Position numbers and translations under genes: made by a program | In this document: piece by piece, positions 9,054-17,904 of the stretch | How positions within the stretch are numbered: position 1 is the stretch's first letter | Layout: each line of letters opens with the position of its first letter | The notes under the pieces: generated by a model | What the model was told of the DNA's origin: nothing | The model's database searches: none | Seen by the model: only the letters and a program-made list of their open reading frames with translations | Assembly (NCBI GenBank): GCA_036001245.1 | Contig: DASYUL010000019.1 | Span: forward strand, 1 to 64,000 | Length of the DNA stretch: 64,000 nucleotides | Direction: 5' to 3' | Source: Gp7-AA6 sp036001245 | GTDB taxonomy: Bacteria > Acidobacteriota > Thermoanaerobaculia > UBA5066 > Gp7-AA6

Positions 9054-9067
9054 CGGCGCGCGAGCTT

Positions 9068-9139
9068 GCGAGGGACCTGGCTAACGCCAACGGCGAACGG
9101 CTCGCCGAGGTGGGCTCGACCGCTCGCCTGGTCCCTCGC
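9068..9139. repeat. Inverted repeat in the intergenic region after the receptor gene
   Basis: GCGAGGGACC at 9068-9077 is matched by its exact complement GGTCCCTCGC at 9130-9139, with partial pairing beyond both arms. The 52-bp loop is too large and no T-run follows, so it is not a classical intrinsic terminator. It could be a REP-like unit or an mRNA 3'-end stabilising hairpin. Confidence 0.5.
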
Positions 9140-9267
9140 TGCGCTCTCGCTCCCGCGGCGCGAGCCTCCTCCCTCGATGACCTCGGGAGACTGCTCGCGC
9201 CGCGACCGTGACCGGTCGACCTCCTCTGGATGATTCGATCCGCACTTTCTCGGTAGGCTTGACCGGG

Positions 9268-10527
9268 ATGTCCAAGCTGTCTCGTCGCGCCCTCTTGTCG
9301 GCGCTTCCCGTCGCGTCGGTGGCGCGCGCCCTTTCGGGGCCGAAACAGGGCTCCCCGAAGGTTTCGAAGACCCGGCCCGGAAGCTCCCGTGGCGCGCGGG
9401 GGCCGAGGGTTGTTGTCGTCGGAGCGGGGGCGTTCGGCGGCTGGACGGCTCTCCATCTGTTGAGGCGAGGCGCGAAGGTCACGCTGCTCGATGCGTGGGG
9501 ACCCGGCAACTCGCGCGCGAGCTCCGGCGGCGAGACGCGCGTCATCCGCGGTGTCTACGGCAAGGATCGGATCTATACCGCCATGGCGCGGCGGGCCTTC
9601 GAGCTCTGGCACGAGAACGAGGCTCGCTGGAAAAAGACGCTCTACACGCGCACGGGCGCGCTCTGGATGGTCGCCGACCCCGGAGAGTTCGTCCGCTCTT
9701 CGATCCCCCTCCTCCGGGAGTTCGGGTTCGCGTACGAGGAAATCTCCACCGCCGAGGCGCGCCGGCGGTACCCGCAGGTCGATTTCGCGGGGATCGAGTG
9801 GACGCTCCTGGAGAAGGAGGCCGGATACCTCCTCGCGCGCCGCTCCTGTGCGGATGTCCTGGAGGGGTTTCTCGCCGAGGGCGGCGCCTATCGCGAGGCC
9901 ATGGCCTCTCCGGCCGAGATCGCGGGCGGCCGCCTCGCCGGAGTCGCGCTGTCGGATGGGACGCGGCTGACCGCGGACGCCTACGTCTTCGCGTGCGGGC
10001 CCTGGCTGCCCAGGCTATTCCCCGACGTGGTCGGAGGCCGGATCGAGCCGACGCGGCAGGAGGTTTTCTACTTCGGGACGCCCGGCGGGGATGTGCGGTT
10101 CTCCGAGCGCCAAATGCCGGTCTGGGTCGAGACGCCGCGCTTTTTCTACGGCATTCCCGGCAACGAGCGGCGAGGTTTCAAGATCGCAGACGACGCGCGA
10201 GGGGCGGCGTTCGACCCGACCTCGGGCGACCGAACTGCCTCCGCGGAGGCGCTCCGGGCCGCGCGGGAGTACCTCGCCCGCCGGTTTCCGGCGCTCGCGG
10301 GCGCGCCGCTGCTCGAGTCGCGAGTCTGTCAATACGAGAACTCGCCCGATCACCACTTCATCGTCGACCGCCATCCCGAAGCCGGGAACGTCTGGCTCGT
10401 GGGGGGCGGCTCGGGCCACGGCTTCAAGCACGGGCCGGCCCTGGGAGAGCTCGTCGCGGGCAACGTGCTCGGGGAAAAGCCGACCGAGCCACTCTTCTCC
10501 CTGTCTCGGTTCCACGGCAGGGCGTGA
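9268..10527 (+). CDS. FAD-dependent oxidoreductase, DAO/sarcosine-oxidase type
   Basis: The 419-residue protein has a Tat-like N-terminus (SRRALL then a short hydrophobic stretch, about 5-22), a dinucleotide-binding GxGxxG (about 52-57) and the DAO-family core. The C-terminal GGGSGHGFKHGPALGE block is typical of sarcosine oxidase and N-methyl-tryptophan oxidase relatives. It probably oxidises a secondary amine or amino acid with O2 as acceptor; the substrate is not visible. The ATG at 9268 was preferred over an in-frame start 20 codons upstream because it places the twin Arg near the N-terminus. No lipobox is seen. It stands alone upstream of tRNA-Arg. Confidence 0.85.
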   Translation: MSKLSRRALLSALPVASVARALSGPKQGSPKVSKTRPGSSRGARGPRVVVVGAGAFGGWTALHLLRRGAKVTLLDAWGPGNSRASSGGETRVIRGVYGKDRIYTAMARRAFELWHENEARWKKTLYTRTGALWMVADPGEFVRSSIPLLREFGFAYEEISTAEARRRYPQVDFAGIEWTLLEKEAGYLLARRSCADVLEGFLAEGGAYREAMASPAEIAGGRLAGVALSDGTRLTADAYVFACGPWLPRLFPDVVGGRIEPTRQEVFYFGTPGGDVRFSERQMPVWVETPRFFYGIPGNERRGFKIADDARGAAFDPTSGDRTASAEALRAAREYLARRFPALAGAPLLESRVCQYENSPDHHFIVDRHPEAGNVWLVGGGSGHGFKHGPALGELVAGNVLGEKPTEPLFSLSRFHGRA

Positions 10528-10567
10528 ACGACCCCCTCTCGGATCCCGGATTACACTCGGATTCGGC

Positions 10568-10641
10568 GGGGCCGTAGCTCAGGTGGATAGAGCAAGAGTT
10601 TCCTAAACTCTAGGTCGGGAGTTCGAGTCTCCCCGGCCCCA
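10568..10641 (+). tRNA. tRNA-Arg (anticodon CCU)
   Basis: A complete cloverleaf of 74 nt is present. The acceptor stem is GGGGCCG/CGGCCCC with discriminator A; the D-arm is GCTC/GAGC, and the anticodon stem AGAGT/ACTCT encloses the loop TTCCTAA. The T-arm is GGGAG-TTCGAGT-CTCCC. The loop gives anticodon CCT (CCU), reading AGG. CCA is not encoded. Confidence 0.96.
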
Positions 10642-10672
10642 CGACACGTCACCCTCGCTTCGCTCGGGCTCC

Positions 10673-12367
10673 CTAGGAGCGCTCGCGGGGAACCGTAACG
10701 AACTCGCGCGCGGGGACGAGGGCAGGAGTCTCCTCGGGCACGCCGATGTAGAAGCCCTGCCCGTAAGGGATCCCGAGCCGGCGGCACTCCTCGAGGTCCT
10801 CGGGGGTCTCGATTCCCTCCGCCACGCAAACCGCGTCGATCCGCCGGGAGAGGTTGACGAGCATCTCGACGACGTCGCGCTTGATGGTGTCCTCGTGCAG
10901 GCCCGTGACCAGCGTGTTGGCGACCTTCAGAAAATTCGGACGCAGCTCGGCGATCGACTGGAGCGACGCGTAGCCCGAACCGGCGTCGTCGATCGCGATC
11001 CGGAAGCCGTGCTCGCGCAGCAGCGTGAGCGCCTCGCGGAAGACCGGCAGGTCGCGGATCGCAGACCGCTCGGTCACCTCCAGCACGACGGGATGCCGCA
11101 GCTTCAACAGCGGCGCGAGCGCCTGGACCCCTCGGCTCGAGAACGACGCGATCGAGTCCGCCTCGAGGTTCAAGAAGAGGAGACTGCCAGGCGTCGAGAC
11201 GTAGTGGCTCGCCGAGGACTCCAGGCACAACTGTTCGAGCTCCCACGTCGCCTCGTTCTCGCCGGCGAACTGGAAGAGGAGGTCGGGACTCTCGAACGCC
11301 GAATCGGTCGGCCCGCGCGTCAGCGCTTCGTGACCGAACAGCTCCATCGAGTTGAGATCGAAGATCGGCTGGTAAACGGTGCGAATCCTGCGCTTCCGCA
11401 GGATCTCCTTGAAGGCGTCGGCGAGCAGGGCCTGCCGCTCGCGCTCCTTCGTGGTCGCGATCGCGACGGCATCCCGCAGCGCGCGATAGACGAGCCGCTC
11501 GACGCGCATCTGCGGGTTCGAGCGAATGACCGCATGGCCGACGAAGACGCCGATCCGCTTGTGGATCCGGCCGCCGAAGGCCTCGTCCAGCGTGCCGCGG
11601 AGGGACTCCTCGACCTGGCGCGCCTTCCGCTGCAGCCGCGCGAGCGCTTCGTGTTCCCCCTCCAGGCTCGTGAAGACGTAGAAGTCCGAGCCGCCGGTCC
11701 GGTTCACCGCGACGAAGTCCTCCGCCGCGAACACCGTGCCGAGCATCCGTCGCAGCGCCTTGGCGGTGTGGCGAAGGAGCCCGTCGAAGACCTCCCACCC
11801 GTACGCATCCTCCACGTGGCTGTATTGCTCGACGTCGACGTAGAGCACGGCGAGGTCCCGGCTGTCGAGCAGTCGGTCGCGCAGCGCATCGATGATGACG
11901 GGGACGGTCGGCAGATCGGTGACCGTGTCGAACAACAGGCTCTTGAAGCGGACCTGCTCGTTGTCCGTCGTCAGGAAGGAGGGCGTGCTCTCGTCGCGCT
12001 GCTCGAGCAGCTGGCGCACCGTCGAGAGCAGCTTGCGGCGCGTGAACGGCTTCGTGACGTAGTCGTCGGCCCCGACCTGCATGCCCGTGATGAGGTCACG
12101 AATCTCGCTCTTGACCGTCATCATGACGATCGGGGTCTGCCGCGTCTCCGGGGCGTTCTTCAGCGTCGTGCAGACTTCCCACCCCGACAGCTCGGGCATC
12201 ATGACATCGAGCAGGATCAGGTCGGGCCTCAACTCGAGCGCCAGGTCGACGCCCTCCCGTCCATTGCGCGCGACCGTCACGGAGTAGCCCGCGTTCGCGA
12301 GGATCGTCTGGACGATCAACAGAATGTCTTCGTCGTCGTCGACGATGAGAATGCGTTCTTCGGCCAT
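10673..12367 (-). CDS. Response regulator with degenerate GGDEF and EAL phosphodiesterase domains
   Basis: The 564-residue protein begins with a receiver domain: acidic pocket at 10-12, phospho-acceptor Asp54, Thr84 and Lys106. A middle section (about 150-300) resembles GGDEF but reads GGSDF in place of the active loop, so cyclase activity is unlikely. A C-terminal EAL domain (about 315-550) keeps EAL, the NLE strand, EVTER, a DD pair (IAIDDAGSGY), LKV and AEGIET, the residues expected in an active c-di-GMP phosphodiesterase. It should lower c-di-GMP in response to a sensor kinase, which is not in this window. It is convergent with tRNA-Arg. Confidence 0.9.
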   Translation of the reverse strand: MAEERILIVDDDEDILLIVQTILANAGYSVTVARNGREGVDLALELRPDLILLDVMMPELSGWEVCTTLKNAPETRQTPIVMMTVKSEIRDLITGMQVGADDYVTKPFTRRKLLSTVRQLLEQRDESTPSFLTTDNEQVRFKSLLFDTVTDLPTVPVIIDALRDRLLDSRDLAVLYVDVEQYSHVEDAYGWEVFDGLLRHTAKALRRMLGTVFAAEDFVAVNRTGGSDFYVFTSLEGEHEALARLQRKARQVEESLRGTLDEAFGGRIHKRIGVFVGHAVIRSNPQMRVERLVYRALRDAVAIATTKERERQALLADAFKEILRKRRIRTVYQPIFDLNSMELFGHEALTRGPTDSAFESPDLLFQFAGENEATWELEQLCLESSASHYVSTPGSLLFLNLEADSIASFSSRGVQALAPLLKLRHPVVLEVTERSAIRDLPVFREALTLLREHGFRIAIDDAGSGYASLQSIAELRPNFLKVANTLVTGLHEDTIKRDVVEMLVNLSRRIDAVCVAEGIETPEDLEECRRLGIPYGQGFYIGVPEETPALVPAREFVTVPRERS

Positions 12368-12414
12368 CTACGTCCTGACTTTGTTGGCGTTCCGGCCGGG
12401 CTGGGAGTTCCGCT

Positions 12415-12930
12415 TCATAGTACCAGCACTGCGTTCGCCGAGCGCCCGGAAAGCCTCGACCGGCCCTCGAGGGCCGCGAGCTCTATGCAGAAGGAGAGTC
12501 CGGTGACCCGCGCACCGAGCCGCTCGACCAGCTCCGCCGCGGCGGCCGCCGTGCCTCCCGTCGCCAGGACGTCGTCGACGATCAGGACCGATTCACCCGG
12601 CGAGAAGGCGTCGGCGTGGACCTCCAGCGCGTCCGACCCGTACTCGAGGCCGTAGGCGACCCGCTCCGTTTTCCCGGGAAGCTTTCCGGGTTTTCGCGCC
12701 GGGACGAATCCGAGTCCAAGCTCGCGCGCCACGGCCGCGCCGAACATGAAACCGCGCGCTTCGATCCCGACGACCTTGACGGCGCCGCTCCCGCGAAACG
12801 GATCGGCCATCGCTTCGACGGCGGCGCCGAACGCGGCGGGCGAGGCGAGCAGCGGCGTGATGTCCCGGAAAAGAATGCCGGGCGTCGGAAAGTCGGGAAC
12901 GTCCCGCACGAAACGTTTGAGGTCGATCAT
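12415..12930 (-). CDS. apt: Adenine phosphoribosyltransferase
   Basis: The 171-residue enzyme converts adenine and PRPP to AMP for purine salvage in the cytoplasm. The PRPP-binding signature VLIVDDVLATGGT is present (about 122-134), as are the N-terminal DFPTPGILFRDITPLL and the hood-loop region GFVPARKPGKLPG, all typical of Apt. The ATG at 12930 (MIDLKRFVRDV) fits family length; the longer open frame upstream overlaps the acylphosphatase gene and is not used. It shares a 4-bp overlap with that gene and lies in a three-gene leftward unit with pcm. Confidence 0.95.
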   Translation of the reverse strand: MIDLKRFVRDVPDFPTPGILFRDITPLLASPAAFGAAVEAMADPFRGSGAVKVVGIEARGFMFGAAVARELGLGFVPARKPGKLPGKTERVAYGLEYGSDALEVHADAFSPGESVLIVDDVLATGGTAAAAAELVERLGARVTGLSFCIELAALEGRSRLSGRSANAVLVL

Positions 12931-13196
12931 CTCGTGATCTCGAATCGCTCGAAGCCCTCGGGCTCGCGCTCTTCGACTTCGACGCTCGCGACGCTCCCGG
13001 CGAACGGTCCTCGCCCGATCCGCTCGAGGTAGCGCGCGACCGCCTCCTCGTCGCCCTCGGCGACCGTCTCGACGCGGCCATCGGGAAGATTCCGCACCCA
13101 CCCCTTCACGCCCGCCGCCCGCGCCGCGCGCTCCGCGAAGAAGCGGAACCCGACGCCCTGGACGCGGCCGGAGACGACGGCGCGGCGGGCGATCAC
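12927..13196 (-). CDS. acyP: Acylphosphatase
   Basis: The 89-residue protein hydrolyses acyl phosphates. The signature GRVQGVGFRFF (about 10-20), with its phosphate-binding Arg, and the later GWVRNLPDGRVETVAEG (including the catalytic Asn) are intact. Length and fold pattern fit the family. It overlaps pcm at its start and apt at its end by 4 bp each, so all three are probably co-translated. Confidence 0.94.
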   Translation of the reverse strand: MIARRAVVSGRVQGVGFRFFAERAARAAGVKGWVRNLPDGRVETVAEGDEEAVARYLERIGRGPFAGSVASVEVEEREPEGFERFEITR

Positions 13197-13870
13197 GCGG
13201 GCGGGCGACCGAAGCGGCCGATGAGCGGCACGAAGACGACTTCCTCGCCGTCCTCGCGCGCGAAGTCGGTCTTGCGTCGCCGGACGACGCGGATCCGCTG
13301 GCGCTCCGGCGGGCCGACCGGAGCGACGAGCCGCCCGCCGACCGCGAGCTGCGCGAGGAGCGTCTCGGGGATCTCCGCGGTGCCGGCAGTGACGAGAATC
13401 CGGTCGAAGGGCGCGGCGGCGGGATATCCGTACGTTCCGTCGAACGCCTTCACCGAGACGTTCTGGTAGCCGAGATCCGCGATCGTCTGCGCCGCGGAGC
13501 GCGCGAGCTCGTCGATGCGCTCGAGCGAGTAGACCGTGCGCGCGATCCGCGAAAGAACCGCCGCCTGATACCCAGAGCCGGTGCCGATCTCGAGGACCTT
13601 GTGACCCGGATGCACCGCGAGACGCTGCGTCATCAGCCCGACGACCGACGGCTGCGAGATCGTCTGCCCGTGACCGATCGGCAGCGAGTGGTCGCCGTAG
13701 GCCTTCGCCCGGAGCGGCTCGGGCACGAAGCGGTGACGGGGCACCGCGAGCATCGCGGAGAGCACGCGGGGATCGTCCACCCCGCGGGCCGCGACCCAGC
13801 GCTCCACCATCTCCCGGCGCTGCGCGTCCGCGCGGCCGCCGGGGAGGGCCGGCTCGATTTGGGGTGGCAC
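13193..13870 (-). CDS. pcm: Protein-L-isoaspartate O-methyltransferase
   Basis: This is a SAM-dependent repair methyltransferase for isoaspartyl residues in damaged proteins. The family blocks are present: VPRHRFVPE, GHGQTISQP, VLEIGTGSGYQ (SAM motif I), SLERI and the LAVGGRLVAPVG strand. The start is uncertain: a GTG at 13870 is used here, a TTG at 13888 and an ATG at 13810 are alternatives, and none has a convincing ribosome site. It is the first gene of the unit with acyP and apt. Confidence 0.92.
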   Translation of the reverse strand: MPPQIEPALPGGRADAQRREMVERWVAARGVDDPRVLSAMLAVPRHRFVPEPLRAKAYGDHSLPIGHGQTISQPSVVGLMTQRLAVHPGHKVLEIGTGSGYQAAVLSRIARTVYSLERIDELARSAAQTIADLGYQNVSVKAFDGTYGYPAAAPFDRILVTAGTAEIPETLLAQLAVGGRLVAPVGPPERQRIRVVRRRKTDFAREDGEEVVFVPLIGRFGRPPA

Positions 13871-13889
13871 TGGCGAGAATGGTAGCAAG

Positions 13890-14030
13890 GTGTCAGGAAC
13901 ACCAAGAGGTGTCGGAAGCCAAGACAGGTCTCAGGTGCCAGGTGTCGGGCGTCAGGGACGGGAGCCTGGCCCAACCCGACACCGGACACCCGATACCGGA
14001 CACCCGTTTTGCTTCTAAAACCTGCACCTG
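13890..14030. repeat. Degenerate GGTGTC/GACACC repeats upstream of the E1 gene
   Basis: Short units such as GGTGTC, GGTGTCGGG and CCGGACACCCG recur in both orientations. GGTGTCGGG at 13941-13949 can pair with CCCGACACC at 13975-13983, and CCGGACACCCG occurs twice near 13983-14006. It is non-coding and resembles decayed intergenic repeat families of GC-rich genomes. It separates divergent pcm and E1 genes. Confidence 0.6.
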
Positions 14031-14095
14031 ACCCTGACGGTCGAATAAACCCGGCTAAAATCACTGTTTCGGGATCGCTGTATGGAGGCAAAACA

Positions 14096-16153
14096 TTGAC
14101 AATTCGAGAGACCGCCGAGCTCGTCCATCCTGCCGGGGTCGCCGGCACGTCCCGGGAAGAGCTCAAAAAGTGGTACGCGCTCATGCACCTGGCGCGCGTG
14201 CTGGATGACAAAGCCCCGAACTACCTGAAACAGGGCCTCGGCTGGAGCTACCACGCCCCCTGCGCCGGCCACGACGCGATCCAGCTCGCGCTCGGCATGA
14301 CGTTCCGGCCCGGGCGGGACTATCTGTTCCCCTACTACCGAGATCTCACGACCTGCGTGGCGGCGGGCCTCTCCGCCGAGGAGATCCTCCTAAACGGAAT
14401 GTCGAAGGCGACCGACGTCGCCTCGGGCGGCCGGCACATGTCCAACCACTTCGCAAAGCCGGAGATCGGGATCCAGAACGTCTCGTCCTGCGTCGCGAAC
14501 CACGCCCAGCACGCCGCCGGGCTCGGCCGGGCGATCAAGACCTACGGGAAGGACTCGATCGTCTTCTGCTCCCTCGGTGAGTCTTCGACCGCCGAGGGCT
14601 ACTTCTACGAGGCGGTCAACGGAGCCTCGCGCGAGAAGCTGCCCGTCGTCTTCGTGATCCAGGACAACGGCTACGGGATCTCGGTTCCGAAGATGGACCA
14701 GACGGCAAACCCGGTCCCCGCCAACAACTTCGCCGGCTTCCTGAACTTGAAGATCTTCCCCTGCGACGGCCTGGACGTCTTCGACTCCTTCCGTGCGATG
14801 CGGGAGGCGGTCGACTTCGTCCGCACCGGTGAGGGGTGCGCGATCGTGTATGCGCCGGTCGTGAGGATCCACTCGCACTCGAACTCCGACCGCCACGAGC
14901 TCTACCGGTCGCCCGAGGAGCTCGCCGCCGCCCGAGCGGCCGATCCGCTGCCGCGCTTCCGCCGCACTCTCATCGAGAACGGGTTACTCGCGGAGGAAGA
15001 GATCGTCGCGATCGAGGCGCACAACCAGCAGACCTACGAAGAGGCCGCCGACCGCGCGCGACAGGCGCCGGATCCGACCCCCGACTCGATCTTCGAGTAC
15101 GTCGTCCCGGAGCCGTGGGCGCCGCCCGAGTGGCCCGACGGAATTCCCGACGGGACCGGCGAGACGATGACGCTCGTCCAGTCGCTCAACCAGACGTTGA
15201 AGGAGGAGTTCCGCCGCAACCCCGACACCTACATCTGGGGGCAGGACGTCGCGTACCGGGACAAGGGCGGGGTCTTCAACGTCACCAAGGGCATGCAGCA
15301 GGAGTTCGGTCCCCGCCGCGTGTTCAACGGGCCGATCGCGGAAGACTTCATCCTCGGCACGTCCGACGGATTTTCGCGGCTCTCCGAAGACATTCGCGTG
15401 GTCGTCGAAGGGGCGGAGTTCGCGGACTACTTCTGGCCGGCCGCCGAGCAGATGGTCGAGATGTCGCACGAGTACTGGCGCAACAACGGGAAGTTCGTTC
15501 CGAACGTGACCGTGCGGCTCGCCTCGGGCGGCTACATCGGAGGCGGGTTGTACCACTCCCAGAACATCGAGGGCTGGCTCACGACGCTTCCCGGGATCCG
15601 CGTCGTCTACCCCGCGTTCGCGGACGACGCCGCGGGTTTGCTCCGCACCTCCATCCGCTCGCGCGGCATCACTCTCTTCCTCGAGCCGAAGTTTCTCTAC
15701 AACAACCCGATGGCGCGGGTCGCCGTGCCCCACGAGTTCGCCGTGCCCTTCGGGAAGGCGCGCCTGCGCCGCGAGGGGAACGACCTGACGATCGTCGCCT
15801 ACGGCACGCCCGTCCACTTCGCGCTGGAGGCGGCGGCCGAGCTCGAAAAGGAGGGGAAGACCGTCGAGGTCATCGACGTGCGCTCGCTCGTCCCGCTCGA
15901 CCTCGAGACCGTGACGCGCTCCGTGCAGAAGACGAACCGCGCGCTCGTCGCCCACGAGGACAAGGTCCACGGCGGCTTCGGCGGCGAGATCGCCTCGCAG
16001 ATCCAGGAGGCGGTCTTCCCGTATCTGGACGCACCCATCGGCCGCGTCGGCTCGACCTTCACCCCGGTCGGCTTCAACCGCATCCTCGAACGTGCCGTGC
16101 TCCCCTCGACCGAGAAGGTTCTCGCGGCCGCCCGGAAAGTTCTGTCTTACTGA
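14096..16153 (+). CDS. 2-oxoacid dehydrogenase E1 component, alpha and beta fused
   Basis: The 685-residue protein joins an E1-alpha half (about 1-335) and an E1-beta half (about 355-685) of a branched-chain or pyruvate-type 2-oxoacid dehydrogenase. It uses thiamine pyrophosphate to decarboxylate a 2-oxoacid and pass the acyl group to an E2 lipoyl domain. The alpha half shows the TPP-binding region GESSTAEGYFYEA...QDNGYGISVP; the beta half shows the NGPIAEDFILG and ASGGYIGGG blocks. A TTG start at 14096 is preferred because GGAGG lies seven bases upstream; a longer in-frame start exists at 14009. No E2 or E3 gene is adjacent, so those subunits are encoded elsewhere. Confidence 0.9.
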   Translation: MTIRETAELVHPAGVAGTSREELKKWYALMHLARVLDDKAPNYLKQGLGWSYHAPCAGHDAIQLALGMTFRPGRDYLFPYYRDLTTCVAAGLSAEEILLNGMSKATDVASGGRHMSNHFAKPEIGIQNVSSCVANHAQHAAGLGRAIKTYGKDSIVFCSLGESSTAEGYFYEAVNGASREKLPVVFVIQDNGYGISVPKMDQTANPVPANNFAGFLNLKIFPCDGLDVFDSFRAMREAVDFVRTGEGCAIVYAPVVRIHSHSNSDRHELYRSPEELAAARAADPLPRFRRTLIENGLLAEEEIVAIEAHNQQTYEEAADRARQAPDPTPDSIFEYVVPEPWAPPEWPDGIPDGTGETMTLVQSLNQTLKEEFRRNPDTYIWGQDVAYRDKGGVFNVTKGMQQEFGPRRVFNGPIAEDFILGTSDGFSRLSEDIRVVVEGAEFADYFWPAAEQMVEMSHEYWRNNGKFVPNVTVRLASGGYIGGGLYHSQNIEGWLTTLPGIRVVYPAFADDAAGLLRTSIRSRGITLFLEPKFLYNNPMARVAVPHEFAVPFGKARLRREGNDLTIVAYGTPVHFALEAAAELEKEGKTVEVIDVRSLVPLDLETVTRSVQKTNRALVAHEDKVHGGFGGEIASQIQEAVFPYLDAPIGRVGSTFTPVGFNRILERAVLPSTEKVLAAARKVLSY

Positions 16154-16154
16154 G

Positions 16155-16943
16155 CTAGCTCCGCTTGACGCTCGCCGGCGTCTCCTCGAGAGCCGACAGC
16201 CCCGCCGCGATCTCCTCGAGAAGCTCCATCGACTGATACGCGGTCAGGTCGAGGTGCACCGGCGTCATCGAGATGAACTTCTCGGCGACGGCGCTGATGT
16301 CGGTCCCCTCTTCGAGCTCCCCCACCGGCAGCGTCGAGCCGATCCAGTAGTACGGCCGCCCGCGCGGGTCGGTCTTCTCGATCACCGTTTCCCCATAGCG
16401 CCGCGTGCCGAGTCGGCCGACGCGAACTCCGCGGACGGCGCCCGCCGGGACGTTGACGTTGACGAGAGTCTTCGGCGGCAGCGCCTGGTCGAGAAGCCGC
16501 CTCGCCAGACGAGCGGCGAACTTCTCGGCCGCGTCGAACGTGAAGCCGCGCTCGATCTCCTGGGAGATCGCGACGGACGGTATTCCGAGCAGAGCCCCCT
16601 CGAAAGCCGCGGAGACCGTGCCCGAGTAGGTCACGTCGTCGCCCAGGTTCAACCCCAGGTTGATCCCGGAGAAGAGCAGCGCCGGCCGCGCGTCGCGCAG
16701 CAGGTGGAGCACGCCCCAGTTGACGCAGTCCGTCGGAGTGCCGTTGACCGACCACCGCTTCTCGCCGACCTCCTTCGCGCGGAGAGGCGTGTCGAGGGTC
16801 AGGGCGTGGCCGGCGGCGCTCCGCTCCTGGTCGGGCGCGACCGTGTAGACGTCGCCGACGTCGGCGAGCGCGGCGGCGAGCCGTTCGATTCCCTCCGAGA
16901 AGATCCCGTCGTCGTTGGTGACGAGGATCCGGGGACCGCTCAC
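16155..16943 (-). CDS. surE: 5'/3'-nucleotidase SurE
   Basis: The 262-residue metal-dependent nucleotidase dephosphorylates nucleoside monophosphates. The N-terminal TNDDGIFSEGI has the metal-binding Asp pair, and SGIN, NLGDDVTYSGTVSAAFEG and the APDQERSAAG block are characteristic. The GTG start overlaps the downstream end of a PspC gene by 4 bp (GTGA), giving a leftward run QueD-like, PspC, PspC, surE. It is convergent with the E1 gene, the stops being one base apart. Confidence 0.95.
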   Translation of the reverse strand: MSGPRILVTNDDGIFSEGIERLAAALADVGDVYTVAPDQERSAAGHALTLDTPLRAKEVGEKRWSVNGTPTDCVNWGVLHLLRDARPALLFSGINLGLNLGDDVTYSGTVSAAFEGALLGIPSVAISQEIERGFTFDAAEKFAARLARRLLDQALPPKTLVNVNVPAGAVRGVRVGRLGTRRYGETVIEKTDPRGRPYYWIGSTLPVGELEEGTDISAVAEKFISMTPVHLDLTAYQSMELLEEIAAGLSALEETPASVKRS

Positions 16944-17152
16944 GCGCCTTCTTCGGGGATGACGATCCAGAGAATGATGTAGACGAGGATCCCGGGAAAG
17001 GCGGCGGAAAGGATCGACACCAGGACGTAGAGCACGCGCACGAGCGTCACGTCGAGGCCGAAGTGATGCGCGAGGCCGCAGCAGACGCCGGCGATCATCC
17101 GGTCGGTCCGGCAGCGGCGAAGCGGCCGGGGGTGCGGGGAGGGAGCGCTCAT
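16940..17152 (-). CDS. Small PspC-domain membrane protein (copy 2)
   Basis: The 70-residue protein is essentially one PspC domain. A basic N-terminus leads into MIAGVCCGLAHHFGLDVTLVRVLYVL and a hydrophobic helix ending FPGILVYIILWIVIP. PspC domains are associated with phage-shock or envelope-stress responses at the inner membrane. It overlaps its close neighbour, the other PspC gene, by 4 bp; the two are clear paralogues from a tandem duplication. Confidence 0.88.
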   Translation of the reverse strand: MSAPSPHPRPLRRCRTDRMIAGVCCGLAHHFGLDVTLVRVLYVLVSILSAAFPGILVYIILWIVIPEEGA

Positions 17153-17376
17153 GCCGCCACCTCCTCGGGTGGGGGCATGAGGAACATCAGGATGATGTAG
17201 GCGATGATCCCGGGGAACGCCGCGGACACGACCGAAACCAGCACGTAGAGGACCCGCACGACCGTCGGGTCCATGTTCAAGTACTCGGCGAGCCCGCCGC
17301 AGACGCCCGCGATCATCTTGTTGCGGTTCGACCGCGTCAGCCGGCGGGGCCTCGGATTACCCTCCATCGTTTTCAT
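17149..17376 (-). CDS. Small PspC-domain membrane protein (copy 1)
   Basis: The 75-residue protein has the core MIAGVCGGLAEYLNMDPTVVRVLYVL followed by a hydrophobic helix (FPGIIAYIILMFLMP). It is a complete PspC domain without extra parts and about 60 percent identical by eye to the adjacent copy. It starts at ATG 17376, overlapping the QueD-like stop by 4 bp. Role in envelope stress is inferred from the family; no other psp gene is present. Confidence 0.88.
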   Translation of the reverse strand: MKTMEGNPRPRRLTRSNRNKMIAGVCGGLAEYLNMDPTVVRVLYVLVSVVSAAFPGIIAYIILMFLMPPPEEVAA

Positions 17377-17783
17377 CCTCCTTCGTACACCACGCGGTTC
17401 TTCTCCGTCTCATTGAGAGTCACTCGCACGAGCCGCGCCGGCGCGACGCGCCCTTTGAGCTCCCCCCAGATACCCACTACGATGTTCTCGGCCGTCGGGT
17501 TCCGCCCGGCGAGAAAGTCGACGTCGAAGTTCAGGTGCTTCCGGTCGAGCCGGCGGACGACGTGTTCCTCGACCATCCGTTTCAACTTCCCGAAGTCCAT
17601 GACCCAGCCCGTCTCCGGATCGATCTCGCCCTCCACCGTGACCTCGAGACCGTACGTGTGTCCGTGCGCGTTGGGGTTGTTGCACTTCTCGAAAACCCGG
17701 CGATTGGTCTCCGCGTCCCAGTCCTCGCGGTGGAGACGGTGAGCCGCGGAGAAGTAAGAGTCCGAGACGAGGCGGACCTTCAC
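17373..17783 (-). CDS. queD: 6-carboxytetrahydropterin synthase / 6-pyruvoyl-tetrahydropterin synthase homologue
   Basis: The 136-residue enzyme belongs to the QueD/PTPS family, which converts dihydroneopterin triphosphate in queuosine or pterin synthesis. The zinc ligands are visible as the His of SAAHRL and the HGH of NAHGHTY. The catalytic Cys lies in EKCNNPN, and a Glu follows in the C-terminal TLNET. The GTG start at 17783 is used. No other queuosine gene lies nearby, so whether it is QueD or a PTPS-like protein cannot be decided from context. Confidence 0.88.
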   Translation of the reverse strand: MKVRLVSDSYFSAAHRLHREDWDAETNRRVFEKCNNPNAHGHTYGLEVTVEGEIDPETGWVMDFGKLKRMVEEHVVRRLDRKHLNFDVDFLAGRNPTAENIVVGIWGELKGRVAPARLVRVTLNETEKNRVVYEGG

Positions 17784-17904
17784 GGCCCCGGATTATCCGC
17801 CCTCCCGGCTCATGCCCGGACGCGCGGTCGGGCAGCCGAACGAGACCGCGATTCCTCGCCACTCCGCCTCCCCGTCGGAGTAGCCTTCGCGTCGGGGAGG
17901 AAAG

